The notes under the pieces: generated by a model
The model's database searches: none
Seen by the model: the letters and a program-made list of their open reading frames with translations, nothing else
What the model was told of the DNA's origin: nothing
Made by a program: the position numbers and the translations under genes
Assembly (NCBI GenBank): GCA_017934385.1
Contig: JAGBJQ010000110.1
Coordinates: 1-40,790 of the forward strand
DNA from: Campylobacter sp.
GTDB lineage: Bacteria > Campylobacterota > Campylobacteria > Campylobacterales > Campylobacteraceae
Reading direction: 5' to 3'
Length of the DNA stretch: 40,790 nt
Shown: piece after piece, positions 1 to 8,838 of the stretch
How the letters are laid out: every line of letters begins with the position of its first letter
Position numbering within the stretch: the first letter of the stretch is position 1

Positions 1-237
1 ATTGATCTCTGGCTCTTTTTTTACCTCTTCTTTTTTAGTTAGCTCCTCTTCGCTAGGCATTGTTAGGGCTGCGTTTGTGTCAATGTCGTTTTTGTTAATA
101 GCTTTCATTATTATAAGAACTATCAAAAACAAAACTATAATTCCAGCCACAATAGTCAAAAGCTTTTTTAGACTAGCTGTGCCGTCTCCTGGCGCTCCGT
201 TCATAGTGATATCGCTCATATCAAATTTATCTGTCAT
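1..237 (-). CDS. SPOR-domain-type membrane protein, N-terminal part (runs off window)
   Basis: The first 79 residues of a minus-strand gene are visible; the rest lies beyond base 1. The start ATG at 237 follows a good ribosome-binding site (AGGAGAT). A short cytoplasmic N-terminus of about 23 residues is followed by one hydrophobic segment at about residues 24-45 (LLTIVAGIIVLFLIVLIIM). A charged Glu/Lys-rich linker then begins (EEELTKKEEVKKEPE). This bitopic layout with a charged periplasmic linker is typical of SPOR-domain cell-division proteins. In C. jejuni the gene after fur-lysS-glyA in this neighbourhood is of that kind (from memory, Cj0403/Cj0404). The SPOR domain itself would be C-terminal and is not seen, so the name rests on context. 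Confidence 0.55.
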   Translation of the reverse strand, partial: MTDKFDMSDITMNGAPGDGTASLKKLLTIVAGIIVLFLIVLIIMKAINKNDIDTNAALTMPSEEELTKKEEVKKEPEIN

Positions 238-260
238 AATATCTCCTAAAAATTTATTTA

Positions 261-320
261 CCCTTTTTAAAAAATTTAACAAATCTTTTAAAAAGGGTAA
301 TAAGGCGCACGAAGCGCCTT
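261..320 (-). terminator. Two hairpins between glyA and the SPOR-protein gene
   Basis: Two inverted repeats lie in the 87-bp gap. One pairs 302-308 with 314-320 (AAGGCGC/GCGCCTT, 5-base loop), directly after the glyA stop. The other pairs 261-272 with 286-297 (CCCTTTTTAAAA/TTTTAAAAAGGG). In the minus-strand transcript both fall between glyA and the next gene. The first has no strong U-run, so partial termination or mRNA processing is as likely as full termination. Confidence 0.45.
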
Positions 321-324
321 AAAA

Positions 325-1566
325 TCAATACATCGCTTTATCGTAAATGATAAATTTATGCGCCAAATCCACAATCTCTTTTTTAACTTTTGCTTGAAGT
401 TCGGTATTTGTTATATCATTTAGCACATCTGCGATTTTATTTGCGATAAACTCAAACTCAGCCTCTTTCATACCGCGAGATGTCAAAGCAGGGCTTCCGA
501 CGCGAATACCGCTTGTTACAAATGGACTGCGAATCTCGCCAGGGACTGTGTTTTTATTTACAGTAATTCCTGCGTTTCCAAGTGCCAAATCAGCGTCTTT
601 TCCGCTAAATTCTCTATTTAAAAAGCTTACTAAAATCAAATGATTATCCGTGCCACCACTTACTAGATCAAAGCCCCGTTTTACCAAAGTTTCGCCTAAA
701 ATTTTTGCATTTGCTTTGACCTGTTTTGCATAAACTTTCCACTCAGGGCTCAAATTGTGTTTGAAGCCAACAGCCTTTCCTGCGATGACATGCATTAGGG
801 GCCCTCCTTGAATGCCCGGGAAAATCGAGCTATTTATTTTTTTAGCGAATTCTTCATCATTTGTCATTATGATACCGCCGCGTGGGCCTCGAAGCGTTTT
901 GTGAGTGGTAGAGCTTACTACATGGCAGTGTGGGAACGGATTAGCGTGCTCTCCTGCTACAACTAGCCCTGCGATATGTGCAACATCGGCAAACAAAAAA
1001 GCTCCAACACTATCAGCGATTTCTCTAAATTTAGCGAAATCTATCTCTCTTGTATAGGCACTTGCGCCACAAACTATCATTTTTGGTTTTACGATGTTTG
1101 CTATGTCGGCTACGCGGTCGTAGTTTATGCGACCATCTAGCTCGACGCCGTATTCAAAGCTCTCATAATACTTTCCGCTACTTGAAACCTTTGCGCCATG
1201 CGTTAGGTGTCCGCCATGGCTTAGCGACATACCCAAAATTTTATCACCCGGTTTCAAAAACGCACCATAAACGCCTTGATTAGCTTGTGAGCCTGAATTT
1301 GGCTGAACATTTGCGAATTCGCAACCAAAAAGTTTTTTACATCGCTCAATAGCGATTGTTTCGATTTCATCGACAAATTCACAACCGCCATAATATCTTT
1401 TGCCGGGATAACCTTCTGCGTATTTGTTTGATAGCACTGAGCCCATTACCTGCATAACTTCTGGGTAAGTGAAATTCTCGCTTGCAATCATCTCTAAATG
1501 GTCGCACTGACGAGCTAGCTCTTTGCCCATCAAATCAAAAATTTCTTTATCAAAATCTGCCAACAT
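325..1566 (-). CDS. glyA: Serine hydroxymethyltransferase
   Basis: GlyA converts serine plus tetrahydrofolate to glycine plus methylene-tetrahydrofolate in the cytoplasm; it is a PLP enzyme and the main one-carbon source. The 413-residue protein is full length for the family. Visible signatures are the N-terminal [13 protein letters not shown], the [18 protein letters not shown] block, DVAHIAGLV (residues about 194-202) and the PLP-lysine motif [14 protein letters not shown] with the Schiff-base lysine near residue 223. The start ATG at 1566 lies 2 bp after the lysS stop and has an AAGGAG site inside the lysS end, so the two genes are translationally close and very likely co-transcribed. Confidence 0.97.
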   Translation of the reverse strand: MLADFDKEIFDLMGKELARQCDHLEMIASENFTYPEVMQVMGSVLSNKYAEGYPGKRYYGGCEFVDEIETIAIERCKKLFGCEFANVQPNSGSQANQGVYGAFLKPGDKILGMSLSHGGHLTHGAKVSSSGKYYESFEYGVELDGRINYDRVADIANIVKPKMIVCGASAYTREIDFAKFREIADSVGAFLFADVAHIAGLVVAGEHANPFPHCHVVSSTTHKTLRGPRGGIIMTNDEEFAKKINSSIFPGIQGGPLMHVIAGKAVGFKHNLSPEWKVYAKQVKANAKILGETLVKRGFDLVSGGTDNHLILVSFLNREFSGKDADLALGNAGITVNKNTVPGEIRSPFVTSGIRVGSPALTSRGMKEAEFEFIANKIADVLNDITNTELQAKVKKEIVDLAHKFIIYDKAMY

Positions 1567-1568
1567 TT

Positions 1569-3062
1569 TTACTCCTTATCTGAATTTAACGGTTTCATAG
1601 CTGGAAACAAAATAACATCGCGAATCGATTTTTTATTTAATAAAATCATCACCAATCTATCAATCCCAAGCCCCCAACCAGCGGTAGGTGGCATAGCATA
1701 GCTTAATGCTTTGACATAATCAGCGTCCATTTCGTGCGCCTCGTCATCGCCTGCATTTTTCGCGTCGATTTGCGCCTTAAATCTCTCAAATTGATCAAGC
1801 GGATCGTTTAGCTCATTAAATGCGTTTGCAATCTCCTTGCCAACGATATATAGCTCAAATCTCTCGGCGATTTTTGGATTTTCGTCGCTCCTTCTTGCAA
1901 GTGGGCTAATCTCGATAGGAAAATCCACGATAAAGGTCGGATTTATGAGCTTAGCTTCGACATAATTATCGAATAGTTCGCTTTGCAAGTGGCCCAAATC
2001 TAGCTTTTCATTGACTTCGAATTTATCAGCTTTAAGCTTTGCTAAAATTTTGTCTTTATCATTTATAATCTCGGGATCCAATCCGCCTATTTCAACCAGC
2101 GCGTCAAGGTATTTTATGCGCGCAAAAGGCTTGGTAAAGTCGATTTCAAGCTCATCGTATTGAAGCTTTTTATCAAGCCCTAGCTTATCCATCACAGCCC
2201 AGATTAAATTTTGTGTCAAATCCATAACATCATTATAATCATGCCAAGCCCAGTAAAACTCAATGCTGGTAAATTCGGGATTGTGCGTTAAATCCATGCC
2301 CTCGTTGCGGAAATTTCTATTGATTTCAAAAACAGCTTCCATACCGCCTACGATTAGGCGTTTTAGATAAAGTTCAGGTGCGATTCGCAGGTATCTATCC
2401 ACATCAAGAGCGTTGTGGTGCGTGATAAAAGGCTTCGCGTTTGCGCCACCTGCGATTGGGTGCATCATCGGAGTTTCTACTTCCAAAAATCCATGCGCCT
2501 CGAAAAAGTTGCGAATTTCACGGATTATGACAGAGCGTTTGATAAAATCGCTTCTAACCTCTGGGTTCATTATCATATCGAGGTAGCGTTGGCGGTATCG
2601 CATTTCGATATCTACTAGGCCGTGAAATTTCTCAGGTAGTGGAGAAATCGCTTTTGAAGCTAGTTTGATATTTGAAGCATGGATCGAAAACTCGCCAGTT
2701 TGCGTGATAAAGGCGTATCCTGTAACGGTGATGATATCGCCTACTTCGAGGTTTTTCTTAAATTTAGCGTAATCTTCCTCGCCAATACTGTCGCGCGAAT
2801 AATAAATTTGAATATTTCCGCTTTCGTCTTCGATATTTGCAAATGTCGATTTTCCCGCAACTCTTTTTAGTTTCAAACGCCCTGCTAAAACGACAATCTC
2901 ATCTGATTTTTTTTCCTCTGTATCAGCAATGCCTGCAAATTTCTCGCGAAATTCTACGATTTTCATATCTCGTTTTAAAAAATGAGGGTATGGATTTACC
3001 CCTAAATTTCGCAATTCGTTTGATTTATCTATTCTTTGGATTTCTAATTGTGAGTCGAACAA
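1569..3062 (-). CDS. lysS: Lysyl-tRNA synthetase (class II)
   Basis: Charges tRNA-Lys with lysine in the cytoplasm. An N-terminal OB-fold anticodon-binding domain ([21 protein letters not shown] region) is followed by the class II catalytic core, with motif 2 ([18 protein letters not shown]) and motif 3 ([13 protein letters not shown]). I choose the TTG start at 3062, giving 497 residues ([13 protein letters not shown]...), because AAAGGA sits about 7 bases upstream and the protein then begins as in other Campylobacter LysS. An ATG at 3095 would add 11 residues and overlap the fur reading frame. Start at 3062 lies just after the fur stop (3065), so translation is probably coupled. Confidence 0.96.
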   Translation of the reverse strand: MFDSQLEIQRIDKSNELRNLGVNPYPHFLKRDMKIVEFREKFAGIADTEEKKSDEIVVLAGRLKLKRVAGKSTFANIEDESGNIQIYYSRDSIGEEDYAKFKKNLEVGDIITVTGYAFITQTGEFSIHASNIKLASKAISPLPEKFHGLVDIEMRYRQRYLDMIMNPEVRSDFIKRSVIIREIRNFFEAHGFLEVETPMMHPIAGGANAKPFITHHNALDVDRYLRIAPELYLKRLIVGGMEAVFEINRNFRNEGMDLTHNPEFTSIEFYWAWHDYNDVMDLTQNLIWAVMDKLGLDKKLQYDELEIDFTKPFARIKYLDALVEIGGLDPEIINDKDKILAKLKADKFEVNEKLDLGHLQSELFDNYVEAKLINPTFIVDFPIEISPLARRSDENPKIAERFELYIVGKEIANAFNELNDPLDQFERFKAQIDAKNAGDDEAHEMDADYVKALSYAMPPTAGWGLGIDRLVMILLNKKSIRDVILFPAMKPLNSDKE

Positions 3063-3064
3063 AA

Positions 3065-3532
3065 TTATTTCCTTTTTGATGCGCAATCGGCACAAATTCC
3101 ATAAAGTTGCATAATATGACCAGTTAGGACAAAGCCATTTTCTTTGGCGATTTGGATTTGTTTTTTCTCGATACTAGCGTCGCGGAATTCGACGATTTTG
3201 TTGCAACTTTTGCAAATTAAATGGTCATGGTGAGGCTTATTTGCAAGTTCAAATTTCTTACCTTGCGCGCCGAAAGTAATCGATGTCGCCATGCCAGATT
3301 CTTCGAGCAAATTTAGCGTGCGATACACTGTGGCGATACCTACATTTAGCTCAGGATTTTTCGCCTTAATCTCGCTATGCAAAGCCTCTGGCGTAAAGTG
3401 CATATTGCTATTATAAAGCGTTCTTAGCAAAACCTCGCGCTGTTTTGTGTATTTTAAGCCATTATCGCTAAGTGCTTTTTTAAATTCAAGCAAAAGCGCG
3501 TCAAATTCTAAATTTTCGATTTTAGCGTCCAT
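3065..3532 (-). CDS. fur: Ferric uptake regulator Fur
   Basis: Iron-responsive DNA-binding repressor of 155 residues. The N-terminal winged helix includes a recognition region around residues 62-76 ([15 protein letters not shown]). The C-terminal metal-binding and dimerisation domain contains HHDH (101-104), C107-x2-C110 and a second pair C147-x2-C150, the usual regulatory and structural zinc ligands. The ATG at 3532 overlaps the cvpA stop (TAATG) and has GGGAGA upstream. As in C. jejuni, fur is embedded in a housekeeping operon rather than carrying an obvious promoter of its own. PerR belongs to the same superfamily, but the neighbourhood identifies this copy as Fur. A Fur-box-like site elsewhere in the window (9959-9971) is a candidate target. 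Confidence 0.95.
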   Translation of the reverse strand: MDAKIENLEFDALLLEFKKALSDNGLKYTKQREVLLRTLYNSNMHFTPEALHSEIKAKNPELNVGIATVYRTLNLLEESGMATSITFGAQGKKFELANKPHHDHLICKSCNKIVEFRDASIEKKQIQIAKENGFVLTGHIMQLYGICADCASKRK

Positions 3533-4200
3533 TACAATCTCCCTTCACTTACATTTAAATCCAAGCTTTGATTGATATCAAAAACCTCGTTTGAAATATT
3601 GTTTTGAATTTCTGTCGCATTATCTTCGCTTGGGGTTAAAATTTCACTAGCTTTTTGTTCTAAGCTTTGTAAATTTTCTTTGACTACTGGGTCGTCTTTT
3701 AAATCCATAATCCACTTGCCCACACTTAGTAGCACCGGAGCGACTGCACTAGTTTCGAAAAATTTCTTTGTCTGCTCATTTAGCATCATAGGACCTCTTG
3801 CAAAGGTTATGATAACGGCAAAAATTAAGAAAATTTTAGCCACGCTAAATGCAAATCCACCGATTCTATCGACAAATCCTAGCCCACTCCATTTAAAGAG
3901 TTTTGAGATAATCTCGCCCAAAATCAAGCAGATGATCCACACGCCAAAAAGCACAGCCAAAAATCCGATTAAAGTCTGAGTAGTATCGCCAGAGAAAATT
4001 CCATTTGCATTTTGCAATGCAGGGACTTTACTAGCTATCCACGCCCCTGCCATCTCTTTGTAGCGCACGGCGATCCACAAACCACCAATCAAACCTAAAA
4101 TTCCAAAAATTTCCTTCATAATGCCATTTGTAAGACCCCTTAATCCAAAAAGGATTATAAGGCCCACTACAATGGCGTCAAACCAATTTATACCTTCCAT
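3532..4200 (-). CDS. CvpA family inner-membrane protein
   Basis: A 222-residue membrane protein of the CvpA (colicin V production) family. About four hydrophobic segments are visible in the first 150 residues: [49 protein letters not shown] and [18 protein letters not shown]. The first contains the family-typical W-D-x-x-V start. The C-terminus is an acidic soluble tail. CvpA proteins are linked to envelope stability and bile/antimicrobial tolerance in other bacteria; the biochemical role is unknown. GTG at 4206 is an alternative start that overlaps the pilT stop; ATG at 4200 gives [10 protein letters not shown]. It is tightly packed between pilT and fur, as Cj0399 is next to fur in C. jejuni. 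Confidence 0.88.
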   Translation of the reverse strand: MEGINWFDAIVVGLIILFGLRGLTNGIMKEIFGILGLIGGLWIAVRYKEMAGAWIASKVPALQNANGIFSGDTTQTLIGFLAVLFGVWIICLILGEIISKLFKWSGLGFVDRIGGFAFSVAKIFLIFAVIITFARGPMMLNEQTKKFFETSAVAPVLLSVGKWIMDLKDDPVVKENLQSLEQKASEILTPSEDNATEIQNNISNEVFDINQSLDLNVSEGRL

Positions 4201-4202
4201 AA

Positions 4203-5285
4203 TCACGCACCCACAACGCCGATAAGCTCTTGTAAATTTGTAGAGTAGCGCAATGCTGTTTCTTTGGCGATTTGATTTGCTCTGATTGCCTTAACCATAG
4301 CCTGTGTTTGCGTAATCATACCAGTGCTTTGTTGGTTAAGTTGCATTTGTGAATAAATTTGATGAACTTTGTTTTCGCGGATTAGGTTGGCAACCGCGTT
4401 GTTGTTAATCAAAATTTCATGCACTGCGATACGACCGCCACCAAGCTTTGGAAGCAAAGATTGCGAAATAACCGCAGTTAGTGAAACAGAAAGCATGTTT
4501 CGCACTTGAAGTTGCTCGCCACCGTCAAAGCTATCGATGATACGGTTGATTGTTTGGATTGCTGAGTTTGTGTGAAGTGTGCCAAAAACCAAGTGTCCTG
4601 TCTCAGCCGCAGTAATCGCGATAGAAATCGTCTCCCTATCACGCATCTCACCGACTAGGATAATATCAGGGTCCTCACGAAGTGAGAATTTCAAAGCTTG
4701 CGCATAAGAGTGTGTATCCGTGCCGATATTTCTGTGAGAAAATAGAGATTTTTTGTTTTGATGCACAAACTCCACTGGGTCTTCAACCGTGATAATGTGC
4801 TTGCGCTCTTTTTCGTTGATTTCATTTAGCATAGCTGCCAAAGTCGTTGATTTACCAGATCCTGTCGGACCAGTGACTAAAATCATACCCTTTTCGCGTT
4901 TTACAACCTCTTTAAAAATGCTTGGAGCCTTCAAATCATCAAGGCTAGGGATATCGATAGGAATAATACGAAACGCAGCAGCCAAATCGCCGTTCATAGT
5001 GTAATAGTAGTTTCCACGAAAGCGTCCGATATTTGGCAATTCAATCGCGAAGTCAAGCTCTTTGTTTTCCTCTAAATCGCTTTTTTGTTGATCTGTAATC
5101 ATCGCATAGCAAATATACTCGATATCACTTCCGCTAAGGCTATCCATAGCCAAAGGACGAAGCGTTCCATCTATTCGGATTTGCGGTGCTGAGCGAGAAA
5201 CTAGGTGCAAGTCAGAAGCTTTATTAAAAACAACTGTCTTTAATAAGGTTTCGATATCTACTAAATTTTTTCTTGGATCTTCCAT
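4203..5285 (-). CDS. pilT: PilT/PilU-type secretion ATPase
   Basis: A 360-residue hexameric GSPII_E/PilT-type ATPase. The N-terminal domain begins with the PilT-like NKASDLHLVSRSAPQIRIDG. Walker A is GPTGSGKSTT at residues about 139-148. An Asp-box region (IITVEDPVEFVH), Walker B (DPDIILVGEMRD) and His-box (GHLVFGTLHTNSA) follow. The C-terminal VANLIRENK corresponds to the AIRNLIRE retraction motif of PilT. Such ATPases power disassembly of type IV pilins or motion of related systems at the inner membrane. No pilin, PilB, PilC or secretin gene lies in this window, so its partner machine is not visible. It sits between gatC and cvpA with 4-11 bp spacing, so it is transcribed with translation and housekeeping genes. 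Confidence 0.9.
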   Translation of the reverse strand: MEDPRKNLVDIETLLKTVVFNKASDLHLVSRSAPQIRIDGTLRPLAMDSLSGSDIEYICYAMITDQQKSDLEENKELDFAIELPNIGRFRGNYYYTMNGDLAAAFRIIPIDIPSLDDLKAPSIFKEVVKREKGMILVTGPTGSGKSTTLAAMLNEINEKERKHIITVEDPVEFVHQNKKSLFSHRNIGTDTHSYAQALKFSLREDPDIILVGEMRDRETISIAITAAETGHLVFGTLHTNSAIQTINRIIDSFDGGEQLQVRNMLSVSLTAVISQSLLPKLGGGRIAVHEILINNNAVANLIRENKVHQIYSQMQLNQQSTGMITQTQAMVKAIRANQIAKETALRYSTNLQELIGVVGA

Positions 5286-5296
5286 ATTTTTCCTTT

Positions 5297-5584
5297 CTAA
5301 TCAATAATTTTAGGCACTACAAAATAATCACCCTCACTTGAAGGTGCATGCCCTAGGATAATAGAGCGAACATCGCTAGCGCGTGGCTCATCCTCGCGAA
5401 ACGGAGTTCCGCCCTTTAAAGTAGTTATGGCTACTTCCTCACCATCTAATTTTAATTCGTTTAAAATTTCGACAAAATCTACTACCTTATTTAACTGACC
5501 GATAAACTCATTTCGTTTTTCATCAGGGATTTTTAAAGCAGCTAATTTTTCGAGCCTTGATAATAAAATTTCATCTATTATCAT
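5297..5584 (-). CDS. gatC: Asp-tRNA(Asn)/Glu-tRNA(Gln) amidotransferase subunit C
   Basis: Small 95-residue subunit that holds GatA and GatB together in the enzyme converting misacylated Glu-tRNA(Gln) and Asp-tRNA(Asn) to the correct forms. Family features are the N-terminal LSRLEKLAALKIPDEKR, the central FVEILNELKLDGEE helix and the late TPFREDEPR with the usual basic residue. The length is normal for GatC. It is the first gene of the minus-strand block; a TATAAT box lies upstream (see 5585-5700). gatA and gatB are not in the window, as is common in Campylobacter. Confidence 0.93.
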   Translation of the reverse strand: MIIDEILLSRLEKLAALKIPDEKRNEFIGQLNKVVDFVEILNELKLDGEEVAITTLKGGTPFREDEPRASDVRSIILGHAPSSEGDYFVVPKIID

Positions 5585-5700
5585 AAATTTTACTTTTCTG
5601 ATAAATGCGACATTATATCATAAAAATTCTTGTCTTTGGGCATATTTAAATTTTTTTATGCTACAATTACCGCCAAATTTAATCACAAAAGGATACTACT
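5585..5700. promoter_or_regulatory. Divergent promoter region between gatC and the yfgM-like gene
   Basis: On the minus strand TATAAT lies at 5617-5612, preceded by TGA to make an extended -10 (TGATATAAT), in front of gatC. On the plus strand TACAAT lies at 5662-5667, preceded by TGC (TGCTACAAT) and a T-rich run, in front of the gene at 5701. Campylobacter sigma-70 promoters usually show an extended -10 without a strict -35, which fits both. Confidence 0.6.
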
Positions 5701-6252
5701 TTGGCTTTAAAAGACGACATCGAAGGCGTTAAAAAAGAAATAGGCACAGAAGAGCAGTTTTTAGAAGGCGTTATCAAAAGCGAAATTTTCATTAAAAAAT
5801 ACAAAAAACCTTTAATCTTTTTCGCTACCCTTATAATGGTGATTTTCGTAGGATACTGGGCGAACGAATTTATCCAAAATTCTCGCATAAACAGCGCGAA
5901 CGAGCTATACTCAGAGCTTTTAGAGGCGCGCGATGACGCAAAACTAGCCAAGCTAAAAGACAAAGATTTCAATCTATATGCTCTTTATATGCTCAATCAC
6001 GGCACAGCCGATGATTTGACGGCTCTCGGAAACGATAGCAAGGTCGATTACTTGCTAAAAGAGATTATCAGCGTGCAAAACGGCAAGCAAAGCCCGCTTT
6101 TACTTAACGATTACGACGCTATCGTAAAGGGATACGAGCTTTTAAAAACAGGTCAAATCGAGGCCGCAAACGCCGAATTTGACAAAATCGCCATAGATTC
6201 GCCAGTGCGAAATTTAGCGTTAAATTTAAAACATTACAAAGGAAATAAATAA
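5701..6252 (+). CDS. YfgM-like inner-membrane protein (Cj0397-like)
   Basis: A 183-residue protein with a short charged N-terminus, one membrane segment at about residues 36-53 (KPLIFFATLIMVIFVGYW) and a periplasmic helical region that ends in a TPR-like helix pair (LLKTGQIEAANAEFDKIA). This is the architecture of YfgM, an ancillary periplasmic chaperone partner of SecYEG in E. coli. The start is TTG at 5701; AAAGGA lies about 7 bases upstream and no better in-frame ATG precedes it. The stop overlaps the start of the next gene (TAATG). Next to a BamB-like lipoprotein this recreates the yfgM-bamB pair of gammaproteobacteria. The function is inferred from architecture and context, not proven by strong motifs. 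Confidence 0.6.
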   Translation: MALKDDIEGVKKEIGTEEQFLEGVIKSEIFIKKYKKPLIFFATLIMVIFVGYWANEFIQNSRINSANELYSELLEARDDAKLAKLKDKDFNLYALYMLNHGTADDLTALGNDSKVDYLLKEIISVQNGKQSPLLLNDYDAIVKGYELLKTGQIEAANAEFDKIAIDSPVRNLALNLKHYKGNK

Positions 6253-7262
6253 TGAAAAAATCAATCATATTTACACTTCTGCTTTCGTTTTTATTTTTCG
6301 GTTGTTCGACCAAACGCCAGTATTTCGACCCAGGCGATGACAATATCACAGGCGAAATGGCCTTTAACGGCTCGCTTCCAGCTAAGATTGTCTATGCTGC
6401 CAAAGAGGGCGCCACGCTATCAAACGGCGCAGTTATCACCAAATCAGGCGTAAATGAAAATATCAAACTTAACGAAAATGAACGATTTTTAGGCGAGTAT
6501 AATGGAAATTTCATCGCCACAGACACAAATGGCACGACTAGGGTTTTGGGTAGCGATGGCAGTGTGAAATTTGAGCGAGATCTCAAACGCTATGCCCTAA
6601 GTGGCGCGATTGACGGCGATGATTTGGCACTTGTGATGAGCGATAATAGCATAATGCTCTTTCGCCTAAGCTCGGGCGCTATGGTGCTAGATGATAAAAT
6701 CGGCGACGCATTTGCCATAGATTCACGCACAGCCGCTCCGCTTTTTATCAACCAATTAGTAGCCTACCCAGCCCTTGATGGCCTAGTAAATATCGTAGAG
6801 CGCACAGGCGGCCGCTCTGTGAGGGATTTCGTCGTATCAAATCAACCATTTTTTAACAACATAACCACGCTTCAAGCCCGTGGCGACGACCTTTATGCAG
6901 GCACAGGCACAAGGCTAGTTCTCATCAGCCCAAATGGCAACAAAACCTATAACCGCGACATTAGAAATGTCCTATTTGACGGCGATAGAATCTATCTTTT
7001 GCTAAAAGACGGCACGGTCGAGCTTTTGGATAAAAACCTAAATTTAATAAAATCTCGCAAATTTACCTTCGCTCAGCTATTAGAGGGTGTATTTAGCGGG
7101 GAATACCTTTATATCGTAGAGCGCACAGGTTTTGTTATCCGCACGGATAAAAATCTGCAAAGCGAGGCGATTTTTGAGCTAAGCGATGAGATTGACTCTC
7201 GCGCATTTAGCGCAAATTCGTCATTTTACTACGATGATAAAGTGCTAAATTTTGCTAAGTAA
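6252..7262 (+). CDS. BamB-like beta-propeller outer-membrane lipoprotein (Cj0396-like)
   Basis: A 336-residue lipoprotein. A signal peptide (MKKSIIFTLLLSFLFFGC) ends in a lipobox with Cys at residue 18. The mature part is beta-rich with recurring propeller-like strands ending in Asp/Gly turns, for example GTTRVLGSDGSVKFERDL, DGDDLALVMSDNSIMLFRL, GDRIYLLLKDGTVELLDK and GEYLYIVERTGFVIRTDK. These resemble blades of PQQ-like (BamB/YfgL) propellers. BamB assists outer-membrane protein insertion as part of the BAM complex. Sequence identity to BamB is not obvious by eye, so this is a fold-level and context-level suggestion. The gene starts inside the stop of the yfgM-like gene, implying translational coupling. 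Confidence 0.6.
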   Translation: MKKSIIFTLLLSFLFFGCSTKRQYFDPGDDNITGEMAFNGSLPAKIVYAAKEGATLSNGAVITKSGVNENIKLNENERFLGEYNGNFIATDTNGTTRVLGSDGSVKFERDLKRYALSGAIDGDDLALVMSDNSIMLFRLSSGAMVLDDKIGDAFAIDSRTAAPLFINQLVAYPALDGLVNIVERTGGRSVRDFVVSNQPFFNNITTLQARGDDLYAGTGTRLVLISPNGNKTYNRDIRNVLFDGDRIYLLLKDGTVELLDKNLNLIKSRKFTFAQLLEGVFSGEYLYIVERTGFVIRTDKNLQSEAIFELSDEIDSRAFSANSSFYYDDKVLNFAK

Positions 7263-7584
7263 AATTTCTAGTCTCATGGTTAGCCATGAAATTTTGCTTA
7301 AAAATTTCAAAACCATAGATTTGAAAATTTTCACTCGCTCCCGCGCATACAGCGCCTATTTTGGCGTGGATTTATCTGGGTTTAATACCCTGATTTTCAT
7401 GCGCGAGGCATCATCTCGCTTCATTATGCGAGATAGCGAATTTTTATTAAATTTAACCGAGCAAATTTGCGCAAATTTAGGCAAAACTATCAAAAAACGA
7501 GTTTTGTTTCACAACAGCCAAATTTGCTCAAAAAGTAAAAAATTTTTAGAAGAAAACGGATTTAAAACCTATGCTTTTATGTGA
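7252..7584 (+). CDS. Small conserved protein of unknown function (Cj0395-like)
   Basis: A 110-residue soluble protein that I do not recognise by domain. It has mixed helices and strands, a basic stretch (KTIDLKIFTRSRAYSAYFG) and two late cysteines. Its place between the propeller lipoprotein and coaX matches Cj0395c in C. jejuni. The ORF opens with TTG at 7252, overlapping the preceding stop by 11 bp; ATG at 7276 is an alternative. Neither has a clear Shine-Dalgarno site, so coupled translation is likely. Its 3' end overlaps coaX by 14 bp. Confidence 0.7.
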   Translation: MLSKISSLMVSHEILLKNFKTIDLKIFTRSRAYSAYFGVDLSGFNTLIFMREASSRFIMRDSEFLLNLTEQICANLGKTIKKRVLFHNSQICSKSKKFLEENGFKTYAFM

Positions 7585-8191
7585 TATCGGCAATACAAAT
7601 GCCAAATTTTATGATAACGGCGCAACCTTTGCTATGGGTATCGACGAGTTTTTGAACTACGAACCAATCGAGAGAGTGTATTGTATAAATGTAAATGCCA
7701 GAGTGCAACGCAAACTAAACAATCCCATATTTATCGACATTACGCACCATTTCCACATAAACACCACCTACCAAGGGCTAGGAATAGATAGAATCGTCGC
7801 GTGCAGTATGGTCGAAACTGGCGTCATCGTCGATGCAGGCAGCGCTATCACGGTCGATGTCATGGAAAAAGGCACCCACCTTGGCGGATTTATCCTGCCT
7901 GGAATCCACGCTATGCTTCGCACTTATGGCGAAATTTCATCTGTCTTAGATGTCAATCTCTCGACGAAAATTTCCCTAGACTCGCTTCCACAAAAAACAA
8001 GTGACGCCGTGAATTACGGCATTTTCAAACCAACAATCCTAGCCATAGCCGACATTGCTGGCGATAAGCGCATACACTTTACCGGCGGGGACGGCGCATT
8101 TTTAATGCGACATTTCAAAAACGGCGTTTATGATAGGGATTTGATTTTCCGCGCTATGAAAAATTTAATCTCACAAAAAGGACTTTTATGA
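7571..8191 (+). CDS. coaX: Type III pantothenate kinase
   Basis: Phosphorylates pantothenate in the first step of coenzyme A synthesis. The 206-residue protein carries the ASKHA-fold motifs of CoaX: the N-terminal phosphate-binding DIGNTNAKF (residues about 5-13), GLGIDRIVAC, the acidic VDAGSAITVDV and the GGFILPG loop. It is at the short end of the family (usual length about 210-260), as in other Campylobacter. It overlaps the preceding gene by 14 bp and hisG by 4 bp (ATGA-type), indicating one operon. Confidence 0.93.
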   Translation: MLLCDIGNTNAKFYDNGATFAMGIDEFLNYEPIERVYCINVNARVQRKLNNPIFIDITHHFHINTTYQGLGIDRIVACSMVETGVIVDAGSAITVDVMEKGTHLGGFILPGIHAMLRTYGEISSVLDVNLSTKISLDSLPQKTSDAVNYGIFKPTILAIADIAGDKRIHFTGGDGAFLMRHFKNGVYDRDLIFRAMKNLISQKGLL

Positions 8192-8799
8192 TTACGATTG
8201 CGCTACCAAAGGGTCGCATTGCCGATGATACACTCAAAATTTTCAAAAGCATTTTTGGGCTAGAATTTGCCTTTGAAGACCGCAAATTAATCATGCAAGA
8301 GGGTGATTTTAAATTTCTTTATGTCCGCAACCAAGACATTCCCACCTATGTCGTCGGAGGCGCAGCAGATATCGGCGTAGTGGGGCTAGATGTGCTCGAA
8401 GAGCACAAACCAGATGTTTTGCGCCTGCTAGATCTCAAAATCGGCAAATGCAGAGTCTGCGTTGGCGTGCCAAACGAAACCGAGCTTGATTACAACACGC
8501 CCGGAATCAAAATCGCAACCAAAATGCCAAATATCACGCGCGAATACTTCGCCACCAAAGCCGTCGCTACTCAGGTCATCAAACTATACGGCTCGATCGA
8601 GCTAGCTCCGATTATAGGGCTATCAGACGCTATCGTCGATGTGGTCGAAACAGGCGCTACGATGAAGCAAAACGGCCTTAAAGTCGCCGAGGTTATCATG
8701 CACAGCTCAGCGCACCTCATCGCCAACAAAAACAGCTTTGTCATCAAACGAGATGAAATTTTAAATTTACGCGACAAACTCCAAAGCGCTATCGCCTGA
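8188..8799 (+). CDS. hisG: ATP phosphoribosyltransferase, short form
   Basis: First enzyme of histidine synthesis, joining ATP and PRPP. The sequence has the HisG start (MITIALPKGRI), YVVGGAADIGVVGLDVL and the PRPP-binding region DAIVDVVETGATMKQNGL. It ends at 203 residues and lacks the roughly 80-residue C-terminal regulatory domain of long HisG. Short HisG normally works in a hetero-octamer with HisZ, which is not in this window. AAAAGGA lies 6 bases before the ATG, and the start overlaps the coaX stop. Confidence 0.93.
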   Translation: MITIALPKGRIADDTLKIFKSIFGLEFAFEDRKLIMQEGDFKFLYVRNQDIPTYVVGGAADIGVVGLDVLEEHKPDVLRLLDLKIGKCRVCVGVPNETELDYNTPGIKIATKMPNITREYFATKAVATQVIKLYGSIELAPIIGLSDAIVDVVETGATMKQNGLKVAEVIMHSSAHLIANKNSFVIKRDEILNLRDKLQSAIA

Positions 8800-8838
8800 A
8801 ATTTTAATTTGTCATTGCGAGTAAGCACGCCAAATTTA

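Noticed and set aside
1-322. Plus-strand ORF at the left edge
   Set aside because: It is antisense to the SPOR-type gene, which has a clear ribosome-binding site, membrane segment and conserved location.
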